Positions 7,822 to 14,450 of a stretch of DNA of 14,450 nucleotides are shown here, piece after piece. This stretch comes from Hyphomicrobium sp. (GTDB lineage: Bacteria; Pseudomonadota; Alphaproteobacteria; Rhizobiales; Hyphomicrobiaceae): contig JAICLG010000046.1 in assembly GCA_025927515.1 (NCBI GenBank), positions 1 through 14,450 on the forward strand. The letters run 5' to 3'. A program made the position numbers and the translations under genes. The notes beneath the pieces are model-generated. The model worked only from the letters and a program-made list of their open reading frames with translations. It searched no databases and was not told the origin of the DNA. How positions within the stretch are numbered: the stretch's first letter is position 1; the number at the start of each line of letters is the position of its first letter.

Positions 7822-8934
7822 TCAACCTGCGAGCTGCACGGTCCCGTTGCGCGTCTTCAAAAGGCTGGCCACGTGCGGCCGGAGACGCAGCGATGGTCTC
7901 TCGATCAAGATCCAGGACACGAACGCCATCGGCAAAACGAAAATGAATGCCACTCCCGCGATAAGCAAAGGCGGCAATGACGGAAACGCCGACAGCAGCG
8001 TCTGCTGAATTGGGCCGGCAAAGATGTAGATGCCGAAGGACGTATCAAACCGGTTGCACAATCCGCGCAGGGGCCCGAACGTTTTCGTCGCCGCCCAGAG
8101 CGCCCCATAACCAAGGAACAGCAATGCGCCAACTTCGGCGAACGGCGTATGCACCGAGACCGCGAAGACGATGAACAGCGGCAGCAACAAACCGCCGACG
8201 ATCGGCAGATGCGATCGCAACAGATAGGCCAGCACACCGCCGAAAAAGAAAACGGTGAAATAACGCAAGTTTTCGACAAAGCCGAAGTCTGCTGGATCGC
8301 TCGGCAGCGACAGCGAAACCATCGCGACGAGGATGGCAAGCCCAACAGCCACAACCCAGCGCCATCTCTGCTCGAAGAGACCGGCGGCGCCCAAGGCAGC
8401 CAGGCCGAAGTAGCAAGCCACCTCATACTTCAGCGTCCAGAGCGACGAGTTGACGTAACCCGCATAGGCGTTCGTCTCGAACATTCCGGGCAACGGCGCC
8501 GAGCCGCTCGACAGCGTCAGCGTCTTGGCAATGTATCCAAACAGTCCCGGACTCGTAAAATATTCGATGGGCGACAGCTTCGTGACCGCCGGACCGAGCA
8601 AAAATGCCGTGGCCAGCACACAGACGATCAGCGCCGGAAAAATTCTGAGCACACGCGCCACGAGAAAATCGCCGACGTTGGGGCGACGATCGAGACTCTG
8701 CGCCACCATCACGCCGCTGAGGATGAAAAAGACCTGCACCGCACATTCGCCGAGCGATCGCCCGAGCCAGGATTGCAGCGGTTCGACGTCCGATGTGCCC
8801 GCCGAATAGAGATAGCTGTGCGAGATCAGCACAAGCGTCGGCATTGCGAACCGTAGCACGCCGAAACTGTTCGTCTCGGGCGTCAGGATGTCGGCTAGGC
8901 GGGGAGATACGGCAAACGGCGCGCGAATGTTCAT
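7822..8934 (-). CDS. Acyltransferase 3 family membrane protein (OafA/YrhL type)
   Basis: A 370-residue polytopic inner-membrane protein that transfers acyl groups, usually acetyl, to extracytoplasmic carbohydrates such as O-antigen, exopolysaccharide or other glycans. Family landmarks: the R(x10)H motif formed by Arg28 and His39 in LRFAMPTLVLISHS, AVQVFFILSGVMV (65-77), and SLWTLKYEVACYF (164-176) with the conserved Glu171. About ten hydrophobic segments follow through SWILIERPSLR (340-350), the usual closing motif of the last helix. The ATG at 8934 gives the normal short cytoplasmic lead; an in-frame GTG at 8979 would add 15 residues. No SGNH domain is fused, so it is the stand-alone form. 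It is not next to glycan biosynthesis genes, so the acceptor is unknown. It lies 121 bases downstream of the coiled-coil protein gene on the same strand. Confidence 0.93.
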   Translation of the reverse strand: MNIRAPFAVSPRLADILTPETNSFGVLRFAMPTLVLISHSYLYSAGTSDVEPLQSWLGRSLGECAVQVFFILSGVMVAQSLDRRPNVGDFLVARVLRIFPALIVCVLATAFLLGPAVTKLSPIEYFTSPGLFGYIAKTLTLSSGSAPLPGMFETNAYAGYVNSSLWTLKYEVACYFGLAALGAAGLFEQRWRWVVAVGLAILVAMVSLSLPSDPADFGFVENLRYFTVFFFGGVLAYLLRSHLPIVGGLLLPLFIVFAVSVHTPFAEVGALLFLGYGALWAATKTFGPLRGLCNRFDTSFGIYIFAGPIQQTLLSAFPSLPPLLIAGVAFIFVLPMAFVSWILIERPSLRLRPHVASLLKTRNGTVQLAG

Positions 8935-9055
8935 GGATCCGAATGTGCTGGATTGGAACTTTGCCCAAGCCAGCAGCACTCTTCATGCCAGATGCGTTAA
9001 CGCCTCTGACCAGGCAGCGTTACCGATGTCTTGCAGCACGAGTCGAATCGGACGC

Positions 9056-10765
9056 TCAGACGCCAGCTCCCTGCTTGCCGCCCTGTTTTTTTTCCCGCGG
9101 CGGCCAGCTTGCCTCAATCCAATCGCCTGAGCCAAACAGCCGACGCCAAAAGCCATGCTTCCGCCGGTATTGCGCGCCGACGAACCGGTTCAAGGCGTCC
9201 ATATGCACGTTGATGGCGTTGAGCGTCTCGGCAGGAAGCGCGGCATCGCGGCCGAGTTCGCCCATGCGGTTCAAGATATTCGCGACGTCGGTTGCGGAAT
9301 CCGTGCGCCACTGGTCCATCGATCCGGCGAGCGTGTGCTGGTTCTGGTTGAGTTTCAGAAGCGCATCGTGAAGCTCGGAGAGATCGTTGGCGTAGGCCTG
9401 ATATTTGGCCGCAGCCGTCTCGATTTGCCCAGTGAGCGCGCGCTCGACCGCCGCCAGTCGGTCGCCGATGTCAGCCGTCGCCTGCGCTACCCATCGATGC
9501 TGTTCGTCAACCTTGTCGATCAACCCGGTAACGCGGTCGAGGCCGGAGACGAGAGTTTCGCTTTGCCCGCCATCGGTCGATGTCGCGAGCACGCGCTGCA
9601 CATCGCCGTGCAACTGGTCAAAGCGTTCGCCAAGCTCTTTTCCGTTACGGCTATGATCGCCGAGAAGCGCCTCCTCAATGATGTCGAGACGGTCGGAGAT
9701 TGGCTTGAGATCGACCGCGCTGCGCAGATCGTCGATCGACGCTCCGCCGGCCGGCGGACGATCGCGAATGGCCAGTTCGAGTTCCTGCAGCCGCTGCGAC
9801 AGCACGCTCCACGATTGCGACATCTCTTGCAGGCGAAGCTCAAGCGCTGCTTCGATGTCCTCGAGTTTCGTCACCAGAGATGGATCGGTGGTGCTCCCGC
9901 GCGATTCGAGCATGGCTTGCTCCAGCGTTCCGATACGGTCCAAGAGGACGGTCTGCCTTTGGTCCTGGTCGCCTTGATGCGCGTGGGCATCATGGCTCAA
10001 ATCGCGGACCATTCCTGCAATGATATGGCGTTCGTTTGAAACGTCCTGGCTGAGCGCGCGAACCATCTGCTCGAGCGCCTCAATGCGCGAATTCTGCAAA
10101 GCATCGGCGGGCGTGCCGGGATATTCACCGCGATAAAGTCTTGCGTCCGAGACGTACCGCAAACTGCCGGACGCCGGATAGCGCATCTCGGACCCGGTGC
10201 GCGTCAGCGGCGGCAACGGCTCGCCGACCTCGCGAAGTGGCGCGCGCGATGAATACCTGAGAACGATATCGGAAGCTGGAATCTCCGAACGATGATCGAG
10301 GAGAACCTGCAGCAAATCGTCGACGTCGGCCGCCGCGTTCCGCCGCGCCGCAACGCCCGATGCAAGACGCAAGAGATCGGCAAGCGCATCCGAACGCCGT
10401 GGCGAAGCGGATCCATTGCCGGCGGCCACTGGAATGTCGCCGGCGACGATCGCCGCCGTTTCGCGCCGGAGCGACGGGACGCGTATGCCACGTCCTTCGA
10501 GCACCGCCACAGACCCCTCGATACGCGTCATGGCATTGAGCAGATGCTCGATGCGAACCTCGGCGGCGCGATGCGCGACGGCGATGTCGTAGGCTTGATT
10601 GCAGCACGCGAGCACCGTCTCGTCGACCAGCATTGGATCGGAGCGATATCCGGCGCGCTTCTCGTTCGGCGTCCCCGCCAGCTCAGCCGGCGTCACAAGC
10701 TCGGCCGGCGTCCCGGTCCAAGTCTGCGGAGTCCTGAGATCGAGGTCCTCCCCCCTGTAAGCCAT
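9056..10765 (-). CDS. Clp N-domain-like repeat plus long coiled-coil protein, function unknown
   Basis: A 569-residue protein with no signal peptide or membrane segment. Residues 1-40 are low-complexity with a repeated TPAEL. Residues about 45-108 resemble a Clp N-terminal repeat: AYDIAVAHRAAEVRIEHLLNAM, then EGRGI and a helix; residues about 124-172 look like a second, degenerate repeat (LASGVAARRNAAADVDDLLQVLLD). A Pro/Gly-rich linker (about 173-225) leads to a coiled coil from about 226 to 530, with heptad-like leucines and sections such as RIEALEQMVRAL, RIGTLEQAML, LQELELAIRD and RLAAVERAL. The end is basic and Trp-containing (FWRRLF, then KKQGGKQ). There is no Walker motif or AAA+ module, so it is not a Clp ATPase; it might be an adaptor or scaffold that borrows the substrate-binding fold. 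The ATG at 10765 has GGGAGA six bases upstream. It is followed by the acyltransferase gene. The repeat assignment is by eye and moderately sure; the function is not known. Confidence 0.85.
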   Translation of the reverse strand: MAYRGEDLDLRTPQTWTGTPAELVTPAELAGTPNEKRAGYRSDPMLVDETVLACCNQAYDIAVAHRAAEVRIEHLLNAMTRIEGSVAVLEGRGIRVPSLRRETAAIVAGDIPVAAGNGSASPRRSDALADLLRLASGVAARRNAAADVDDLLQVLLDHRSEIPASDIVLRYSSRAPLREVGEPLPPLTRTGSEMRYPASGSLRYVSDARLYRGEYPGTPADALQNSRIEALEQMVRALSQDVSNERHIIAGMVRDLSHDAHAHQGDQDQRQTVLLDRIGTLEQAMLESRGSTTDPSLVTKLEDIEAALELRLQEMSQSWSVLSQRLQELELAIRDRPPAGGASIDDLRSAVDLKPISDRLDIIEEALLGDHSRNGKELGERFDQLHGDVQRVLATSTDGGQSETLVSGLDRVTGLIDKVDEQHRWVAQATADIGDRLAAVERALTGQIETAAAKYQAYANDLSELHDALLKLNQNQHTLAGSMDQWRTDSATDVANILNRMGELGRDAALPAETLNAINVHMDALNRFVGAQYRRKHGFWRRLFGSGDWIEASWPPREKKQGGKQGAGV

Positions 10766-10873
10766 ACGTCGTCTCCCATCGCCCGCTCAACGTGAGCGCC
10801 ACCCCAAATTACCCAGCGCCACCCTTCGTAGACGCAGATATCGGCAAGCTCTTGACCTGTAGAGGTTAGCGGC

Positions 10874-10918
10874 GATTGGGCCCCACCGCGAGTGCCGATA
10901 GGCACCACCGGACCAATC
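10874..10918. repeat. Nested inverted repeat between SRAP and coiled-coil genes
   Basis: GATTGG (10874-10879) is matched by CCAATC (10913-10918), and inside lie GTGCC (10892-10896) and GGCAC (10901-10905) around a GATA tetraloop. On the minus strand it falls 40 bases after the SRAP stop and about 110 bases before the coiled-coil start. No T-run follows, so a simple intrinsic terminator is unlikely; it could be an operator, an mRNA-processing hairpin or chance. Confidence 0.4.
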
Positions 10919-10957
10919 CTGCCCGGCCGCTGGCGCGCCCGCGCTCGAACAGGGCGC

Positions 10958-11638
10958 TTACAATAGCGTTGGGATCGGCGGCTGATGCAGATCCGGCCCT
11001 TCAGCTGCCGGGTCGCCGATTTTGGGGTTGACCGCCGTTGCCGTGACGCGTCCCTCGGGCAAGGGCCTCAGAAGATCCAAGACGCCGGTGGCGCTGCCAG
11101 AGCTGCAATCGAGCCAGCGATCATAATTGTGCCGCTCAAGGATCACCGGCATCCGCTCGTGAATAGGCGCCACATCGCCGTTGGCTTCCGTCGTCAATAT
11201 GGCCATCGTCTCGATTTCGCTACCATCGCCACCAAGCCACGTTTCCCAAAGACCGGCCATCGCAAAAAGCTCTTGATCTTTCAGCTTGATAAGATGAGGT
11301 TTCTTCGCACCGCGGCCGCCGGTCCATTCATAATATCCGGTAGCAGGTATCAGGCATCGCCGATGACGCATCGGACCGCGAAAGGATGGTTTCCCTGCGG
11401 CCGTTTCCGATCGCGCATTGATCAGCGCCCCGTACGCCCGTGGATCTTTGACCCAGGACGGAATGAGCCCCCAGCGCACCAATCTCAGCTCGCGCTCACC
11501 TTTGGCATCGAGGCGCACGATCGATACGGGCTGGGTGGGCGCAATATTATACCGGGGCGGAAAGTCGTCCGAAGCCGCACAATCGAATGCGCGAGACACC
11601 GCCTGGGGCGACGAGGTTAAGCTGTAGCGCGCGCACAT
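10958..11638 (-). CDS. SRAP-domain abasic-site DNA-protein crosslinking protein (YedK/HMCES type)
   Basis: A 226-residue protein of the SRAP family, which covalently traps abasic sites in single-stranded DNA through its N-terminal cysteine, shielding them at replication forks. The key residues are all present: Cys2 (exposed after Met removal), Asn31 in RYNIAPTQ, Asn74 in NARSET, Glu104 in GYYEW and His160 in PIHERMP, close to the E. coli YedK positions. WGLIPSW (56-62) and the closing TAVNPKI are also typical. The start must be the ATG at 11638 because Cys2 is the nucleophile; the frame is open for 53 more codons upstream but that would bury the cysteine. It is divergent from the TIGR02301-type gene across an 85-base gap. 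No GTTC-N7-GTTC LexA-type box was seen in that gap. Confidence 0.96.
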   Translation of the reverse strand: MCARYSLTSSPQAVSRAFDCAASDDFPPRYNIAPTQPVSIVRLDAKGERELRLVRWGLIPSWVKDPRAYGALINARSETAAGKPSFRGPMRHRRCLIPATGYYEWTGGRGAKKPHLIKLKDQELFAMAGLWETWLGGDGSEIETMAILTTEANGDVAPIHERMPVILERHNYDRWLDCSSGSATGVLDLLRPLPEGRVTATAVNPKIGDPAAEGPDLHQPPIPTLL

Positions 11639-11723
11639 GGTCCAACTCTTTCGATCGGAACGCGAAACTTTAATATGGGCGCCGCCGCCACGTCGCCCAG
11701 AATCTGCTCTAAGTTTAGTCACA

Positions 11724-12152
11724 ATGGAATTGTCGGCCCAAACCGTAGCCACATGCGCCGGGCATCGCTCGCGCGGCACCGTTCTTTTCGCCGTCATGCT
11801 GATGGTGAACGCGATCGGATTTTTTACGCCCGCCGCTATGGCCGCATCCGGGGCGAAACCATACGACGATCGCCTGTTCAGGCTTTCGGAAATCCTTGGA
11901 GCCGTTCACTATCTGCGCGAACTCTGCGGCGCCAACGAGGGACAATATTGGCGCGACCGCATGCACGACCTGATGGAAGCCGAAGGATCGACTGCGCTGC
12001 GGCGCGCAAAGCTGACCCGCGCTTTCAACCAGGGCTATCGAAGCTATAGCCGCACTTACAATACCTGTAGTCCTTCGGCCCAAACCGCGATAACACGTTT
12101 CCTGTCGGAAGGCACCTCACTCTCGGAGGGACTGCTCAAGGCGTTTCCGTGA
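11724..12152 (+). CDS. TIGR02301 family exported protein, function unknown
   Basis: A 142-residue protein. Residues 1-41 look like a signal peptide with a long basic lead, a hydrophobic core (VLFAVMLMVNAIGFF) and a probable cleavage after AMA at position 40. The mature part carries the family pattern: PYDDRLFRLSEILGAVHYLRELCG, then WRDRMHDLMEAE, RRAKLTRAFNQGYRSY and TYNTCSPSA. Cys68 and Cys115 are the only cysteines of the mature chain and could form a disulfide in the periplasm. The family is, as I recall, confined to Hyphomicrobiales and uncharacterised. The ATG at 11724 was chosen; the frame is open back to 11637, but that would overlap the divergent SRAP start, and ATG at 11796 or 11802 would give a short signal peptide. 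Membership rests on memory of the family, not on a search. Confidence 0.85.
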   Translation: MELSAQTVATCAGHRSRGTVLFAVMLMVNAIGFFTPAAMAASGAKPYDDRLFRLSEILGAVHYLRELCGANEGQYWRDRMHDLMEAEGSTALRRAKLTRAFNQGYRSYSRTYNTCSPSAQTAITRFLSEGTSLSEGLLKAFP

Positions 12153-12190
12153 AGCCGACAACCATCCGCGGCCCCTCGGCCACAACGGCT
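12153..12190 (+). terminator. Possible hairpin after the TIGR02301-type gene
   Basis: AGCCG (12153-12157) can pair with CGGCT (12186-12190), enclosing GGCC-cctc-GGCC (12170-12181). It starts directly after the stop codon and is followed by GGTTTACTG, a poor T-run. A weak terminator is possible; the long internal loops keep confidence low. Confidence 0.3.
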
Positions 12191-12293
12191 GGTTTACTGT
12201 GAATTATCGCCGCTTAGAACTTTCACCGTCGCTCATGCTAGTCCACACTGTTTCGGGGAGCCGCCCACTCGGGCGACATGGGATTGACCACAC

Positions 12294-12539
12294 ATGCAAT
12301 GTTTCGAAGATATCGACACGAAGAACCCAACGCTGAAGGCGCTCGATCTGATCCTCGCCGCTTGGGATGAAGGTGTCGATACCGGGGTCGAGCCGCAACA
12401 AATGGCGTACGCTGCATTGTTTACGGCGTTGACGGATCTCGTCGCGATCTATGGTGAAGATGCGGTGATCCATCTGACGCGCGGCCTTGAGAAGCGTGTC
12501 GTCGAAGGCGAATTCACGCTGAGCCGCCGCGATCAGTAA
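12294..12539 (+). CDS. Conserved-looking hypothetical protein, 81 residues
   Basis: A small acidic, helix-rich cytosolic protein with no signal peptide or membrane segment. The sequence reads LKALDLILAAWDEGVDTGVEPQ, then MAYAALFTALTDLVAIYGEDAVIHL and GLEKRVVEGEF, which looks like two or three amphipathic helices. I do not recognise a named family. Protein-like composition with G/C-ending codons, a GGGA about ten bases before the ATG and a clear gap upstream support a real gene. It stands alone on the plus strand, 141 bases after the TIGR02301-type gene, and converges on the LysE-type exporter with only 25 bases between the stops. The shape is that of a small dimer or partner protein, but that is a guess. 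Confidence 0.75.
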   Translation: MQCFEDIDTKNPTLKALDLILAAWDEGVDTGVEPQQMAYAALFTALTDLVAIYGEDAVIHLTRGLEKRVVEGEFTLSRRDQ

Positions 12540-12564
12540 TCAAAAAGCGAAAAATTTGGCCGGC

Positions 12565-13227
12565 TCAGAAGCTGCCGCCCTTCCAGATCACCTCTGCGAT
12601 AAGCACGGCCCCGAAAACAGCCAGCAGCACTCCTGCAATCCGGTTGATGAAGTTCAGGGTCCTGAGATCGATCTGGTGCCGATAACGCCCGATAAGGTTC
12701 GAGAGCGTAATCCACCACAGCATGCTGCCGCTGACGATCGCCGCCACCAGAAGCAGGACGTCGATCGATGAATGCACCTCGACAAACGTGCTGACGCCGC
12801 CAAACACGGCAAAAAGGCCCAAGACCGCGCCGGGGTTGGTGATGGTCAGGAAAAAGGTCTGCGGAATGTCCCAGGCAAAATCCTTGAGACTCGTCGTTGA
12901 TGCGTCCCTTTCCGAGACCATCCGCAGCCGTGGAGCGGCCAAATAGAGGCGCGCGCCGAACGCCATCAACGCCAGCCCGCCGCAAACCTGAATGACGGCC
13001 CTATGGGTATGGACCGCGCCGAGGACAGTACCAACTCCGAAGCCCGCGCAAAGCGCGATCAGAGCATCACCCATCACCGAGCCCATGCCCGCCGCGATGC
13101 CGCCCCAAAAACCTCGCTCGATCGCGCGCTGAATGCACAGTACGTTGACTGGCCCGACCGGCGCCGCAATGAGAATCCCAACGATGATGCCGACGGGAAT
13201 GATAAGCGGGTTCGGGATGAATTCCAT
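12565..13227 (-). CDS. LysE family translocator
   Basis: A 220-residue inner-membrane exporter of the LysE/RhtB superfamily, whose members export basic or neutral amino acids and related metabolites. About six hydrophobic segments are visible (roughly 8-28, 43-70, 78-96, 124-143, 155-175, 195-215). The family motif in the first segment reads AAPVGPVNVLCIQRAIERGFWGGIAAGMGS (about 21-50), and FFLTITNPGAVL (125-136) has the conserved Asn-Pro before the fourth segment. The ATG at 13227 is the natural start (MEFIPNPLIIPVGIIVG); an extension 51 codons upstream is open but hydrophilic and overlaps the divergent secreted-protein region. Substrate is not predictable. No LysG-type regulator gene is adjacent. 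Confidence 0.93.
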   Translation of the reverse strand: MEFIPNPLIIPVGIIVGILIAAPVGPVNVLCIQRAIERGFWGGIAAGMGSVMGDALIALCAGFGVGTVLGAVHTHRAVIQVCGGLALMAFGARLYLAAPRLRMVSERDASTTSLKDFAWDIPQTFFLTITNPGAVLGLFAVFGGVSTFVEVHSSIDVLLLVAAIVSGSMLWWITLSNLIGRYRHQIDLRTLNFINRIAGVLLAVFGAVLIAEVIWKGGSF

Positions 13228-13407
13228 CAAGGCAGGCGTGCTCGAGGTCAAATCTGGAATTGGCGCTGGCCACGAGTGGCTCGCGCGGCTTTTATCTCTA
13301 ACGCGTAAGCGGACGGCACAACGATTATGCGGATATCCTCTCCAGACACATCCACAGCGACGTTGCAGCAGCGGCAGCAACGATACCTGCGGTCTCCGTT
13401 TATCCGA

Positions 13408-13941
13408 ATGTCCCTCCGGCTTCTACTCGTAGTGATGGGCATCACGCTTGTCCATGTCCTGCAACCCGCTGTGGCGGAACCGACGCAAACACCGCGACTG
13501 CCGCAAAGCGTGGCAGATCTTCGCAATGCCATACTTGCAGCGGCGCGGTCGGGCAATATCGACGAGCTGAAAGTCGCATTCGATATGAGCGGCACATTGC
13601 CCGATATCGGCGTTGTCGCGGCGGATGACCCGATCAAGGCGCTCAAGGCAAAATCGGCAGACGGCCAGGGCCACGACATTCTGGCGACGCTGATCGAGCT
13701 GTTGAACATGCCGCCCGCCGCCAAGCCGTTCGGCCGCGACATCGAGAACAACCTCGTTTACATCTGGCCCTACCTCGCGGAACGTCCGCTTGATAAGCTC
13801 ACGCCATCAGAGGATGTCGATCTTCATCGTCTCGTCAGCCCGGCAAAAGTCGCTGACATGCATGAGAAAAAGCGCTGGACGTGGTGGTGCGTCGTTATCG
13901 CTGCGGACGGTAATTGGCTGATGTTCAAGCACATCGACTGA
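13408..13941 (+). CDS. Predicted secreted protein of unknown function
   Basis: A 177-residue product beginning with a signal peptide (MSLRLLLVVMGITLVHVL, probable cleavage after AVA, before EPTQ). The mature domain starts with a helical region, SVADLRNAILAAARSGNIDELKVAF, continues through DDPIKALKAKSADGQGHDILATLIELL, and ends in a compact segment with WPYLAERPLDKLTPSEDVDLHRLVSP and KRWTWWCVVIAADGNWLMF. The frame is open from an ATG at 13327; I prefer 13408 because it puts the hydrophobic signal core right after a short basic start, but neither start has a good ribosome site. It is followed by a strong hairpin terminator and then by an L,D-transpeptidase gene in the same direction, so an envelope role is plausible. 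I believe similar proteins occur across Hyphomicrobiales, but cannot name the family. Confidence 0.82.
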   Translation: MSLRLLLVVMGITLVHVLQPAVAEPTQTPRLPQSVADLRNAILAAARSGNIDELKVAFDMSGTLPDIGVVAADDPIKALKAKSADGQGHDILATLIELLNMPPAAKPFGRDIENNLVYIWPYLAERPLDKLTPSEDVDLHRLVSPAKVADMHEKKRWTWWCVVIAADGNWLMFKHID

Positions 13942-13989
13942 GCATGCAATGCGCCCGCAGTCGCGCGATTTCAACGATTGCGAATTGCC

Positions 13990-14026
13990 GCAGAGGGGTG
14001 CCACACCGTTGCCCTCTGCTTTATTG
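13990..14026 (+). terminator. Rho-independent terminator after the secreted-protein gene
   Basis: GCAGAGGG (13990-13997) pairs perfectly with CCCTCTGC (14012-14019), and the intervening GTG/CAC bases can lengthen the stem. TTTATT follows at once. It lies 49 bases past the stop of the secreted-protein gene and 40 bases before the transpeptidase start, so it separates the two transcripts at least partly. Confidence 0.72.
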
Positions 14027-14051
14027 CGGCCGCACAAATGAGATGAACCAC

Positions 14052-14057
14052 GAGGGA
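14052..14057 (+). promoter_or_regulatory. Ribosome binding site of the L,D-transpeptidase gene
   Basis: GAGGGA lies eight bases before the ATG at 14066 and settles the start of the partial gene at the right edge. Confidence 0.7.
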
Positions 14058-14065
14058 TCAGTTCA

Positions 14066-14450
14066 ATGAAGTACCTGAGTGTTCTGGCTGCCGTAATTTT
14101 GAGCTTTGTGATTGTCGCACCGGCTGAGGCCTTCCATCCCGCTGATGAAACGTACGGATACGTTCCTCCAAAGAAATTGAAGAGGACGCGTCATGCAGAG
14201 CCGGCGCCCACGCCCCTTTTTGGCATGGGCTGGGACTCGGGCCGTTCTCAGAACGAAGCCCGCGATAGGGACGAAGAGTCCGCGGATTCGCGAGAGACGC
14301 TGACGGGCGGCGGGCAACCGCATATAGCGGCCGTTGCGCCTCCGAGGGTCACGTTCCCGAATTCCTACGGCACTGGCTCGATCGTCATCGATACGGCGGG
14401 CCGTCACCTCTATTATGTTCTGTCGTCCTCGACCGCGTACCGCTATCCGA
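14066..14450 (+). CDS. L,D-transpeptidase (YkuD/ErfK family), N-terminal part only
   Basis: The first 128 residues of an exported protein; the rest lies beyond the right edge. Residues 1-22 form a signal peptide (MKYLSVLAAVILSFVIVAPAEA) with cleavage expected before FHP. A hydrophilic, charged linker (about 23-100) follows, with PPKKLKRTRH and a stretch rich in Arg, Asp and Glu. From residue 104 the text GSIVIDTAGRHLYYVLSSSTAYRYP is the typical opening strand pair of the YkuD catalytic domain. These enzymes make 3-3 crosslinks in peptidoglycan or attach proteins to it. The catalytic HxxGT and SxGC motifs would come later and cannot be checked here. An eight-codon reading frame starting at 14043 ends at the TGA overlapping this ATG. 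Confidence 0.88.
   Translation, partial: MKYLSVLAAVILSFVIVAPAEAFHPADETYGYVPPKKLKRTRHAEPAPTPLFGMGWDSGRSQNEARDRDEESADSRETLTGGGQPHIAAVAPPRVTFPNSYGTGSIVIDTAGRHLYYVLSSSTAYRYP

Noticed and set aside
9155..10039. Plus-strand open frame of 294 codons
   Set aside because: Mirror frame of the coiled-coil gene; that gene has a good ribosome site and regular heptads, this one does not look like a protein.
10919..10957. tRNA-like TTCGA motif on the minus strand after the SRAP gene
   Set aside because: No acceptor, D-arm or anticodon stem could be built around it.
11639..11797. 53-codon N-terminal extension of the SRAP protein
   Set aside because: The catalytic cysteine must be residue 2, which fixes the start at 11638.
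13228..13380. 51-codon N-terminal extension of the LysE-type exporter
   Set aside because: Hydrophilic and Arg-rich ahead of a natural membrane-protein start, and it runs into the divergent gene region.

Overview
The window looks like a chromosomal core region of an alphaproteobacterium of the order Hyphomicrobiales (Rhizobiales), possibly Hyphomicrobium-like. The evidence is GC-rich coding with strong G/C third positions, a TIGR02301-type secreted protein (a family I know mainly from this order), and the order histone-deacetylase-like gene, xseB, dxs. The genus is inferred from gene content and style, not shown directly. No tRNA, rRNA, insertion sequence, prophage, CRISPR array or obvious transferred island was seen, and no gap between genes exceeds about 300 bases.

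Left third (1-6430, all minus strand). Six genes run right to left: an acyl-CoA dehydrogenase, an enoyl-CoA hydratase/isomerase-family protein, a short-chain dehydrogenase close to the HSDL2 type, a zinc deacetylase of the histone-deacetylase fold, xseB, and dxs (cut by the left edge). Two junctions are 4-base ATGA overlaps (acyl-CoA dehydrogenase/isomerase and SDR/deacetylase), so at least these pairs are translationally coupled. The first three form a plausible acyl-CoA processing set. xseB and dxs are housekeeping genes for DNA repair and isoprenoid precursor synthesis.

Middle (6431-10957). A short divergent gap leads to a plus-strand Sua5/TsaC gene for tRNA threonylcarbamoylation. It converges on a small membrane-protein gene. 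An acyltransferase-3 membrane protein follows, then a 569-residue protein in which an N-terminal region resembling the tandem Clp N-domain repeats is joined to a long coiled coil with no AAA+ module. The last is the most unusual gene here.

Right third (10958-14450). An SRAP (YedK/HMCES-type) abasic-site protein diverges from the TIGR02301 exported protein. Next come an 81-residue protein of unknown function, a LysE-family exporter on the minus strand, a secreted protein of unknown function followed by a good hairpin terminator, and the start of an L,D-transpeptidase cut by the right edge.

I found no defence system or clearly new multi-gene system. The best leads are the Clp-N-like/coiled-coil protein, the linkage of a deacetylase to acyl-CoA enzymes, and active-site residues that point to an isomerase rather than a hydratase.
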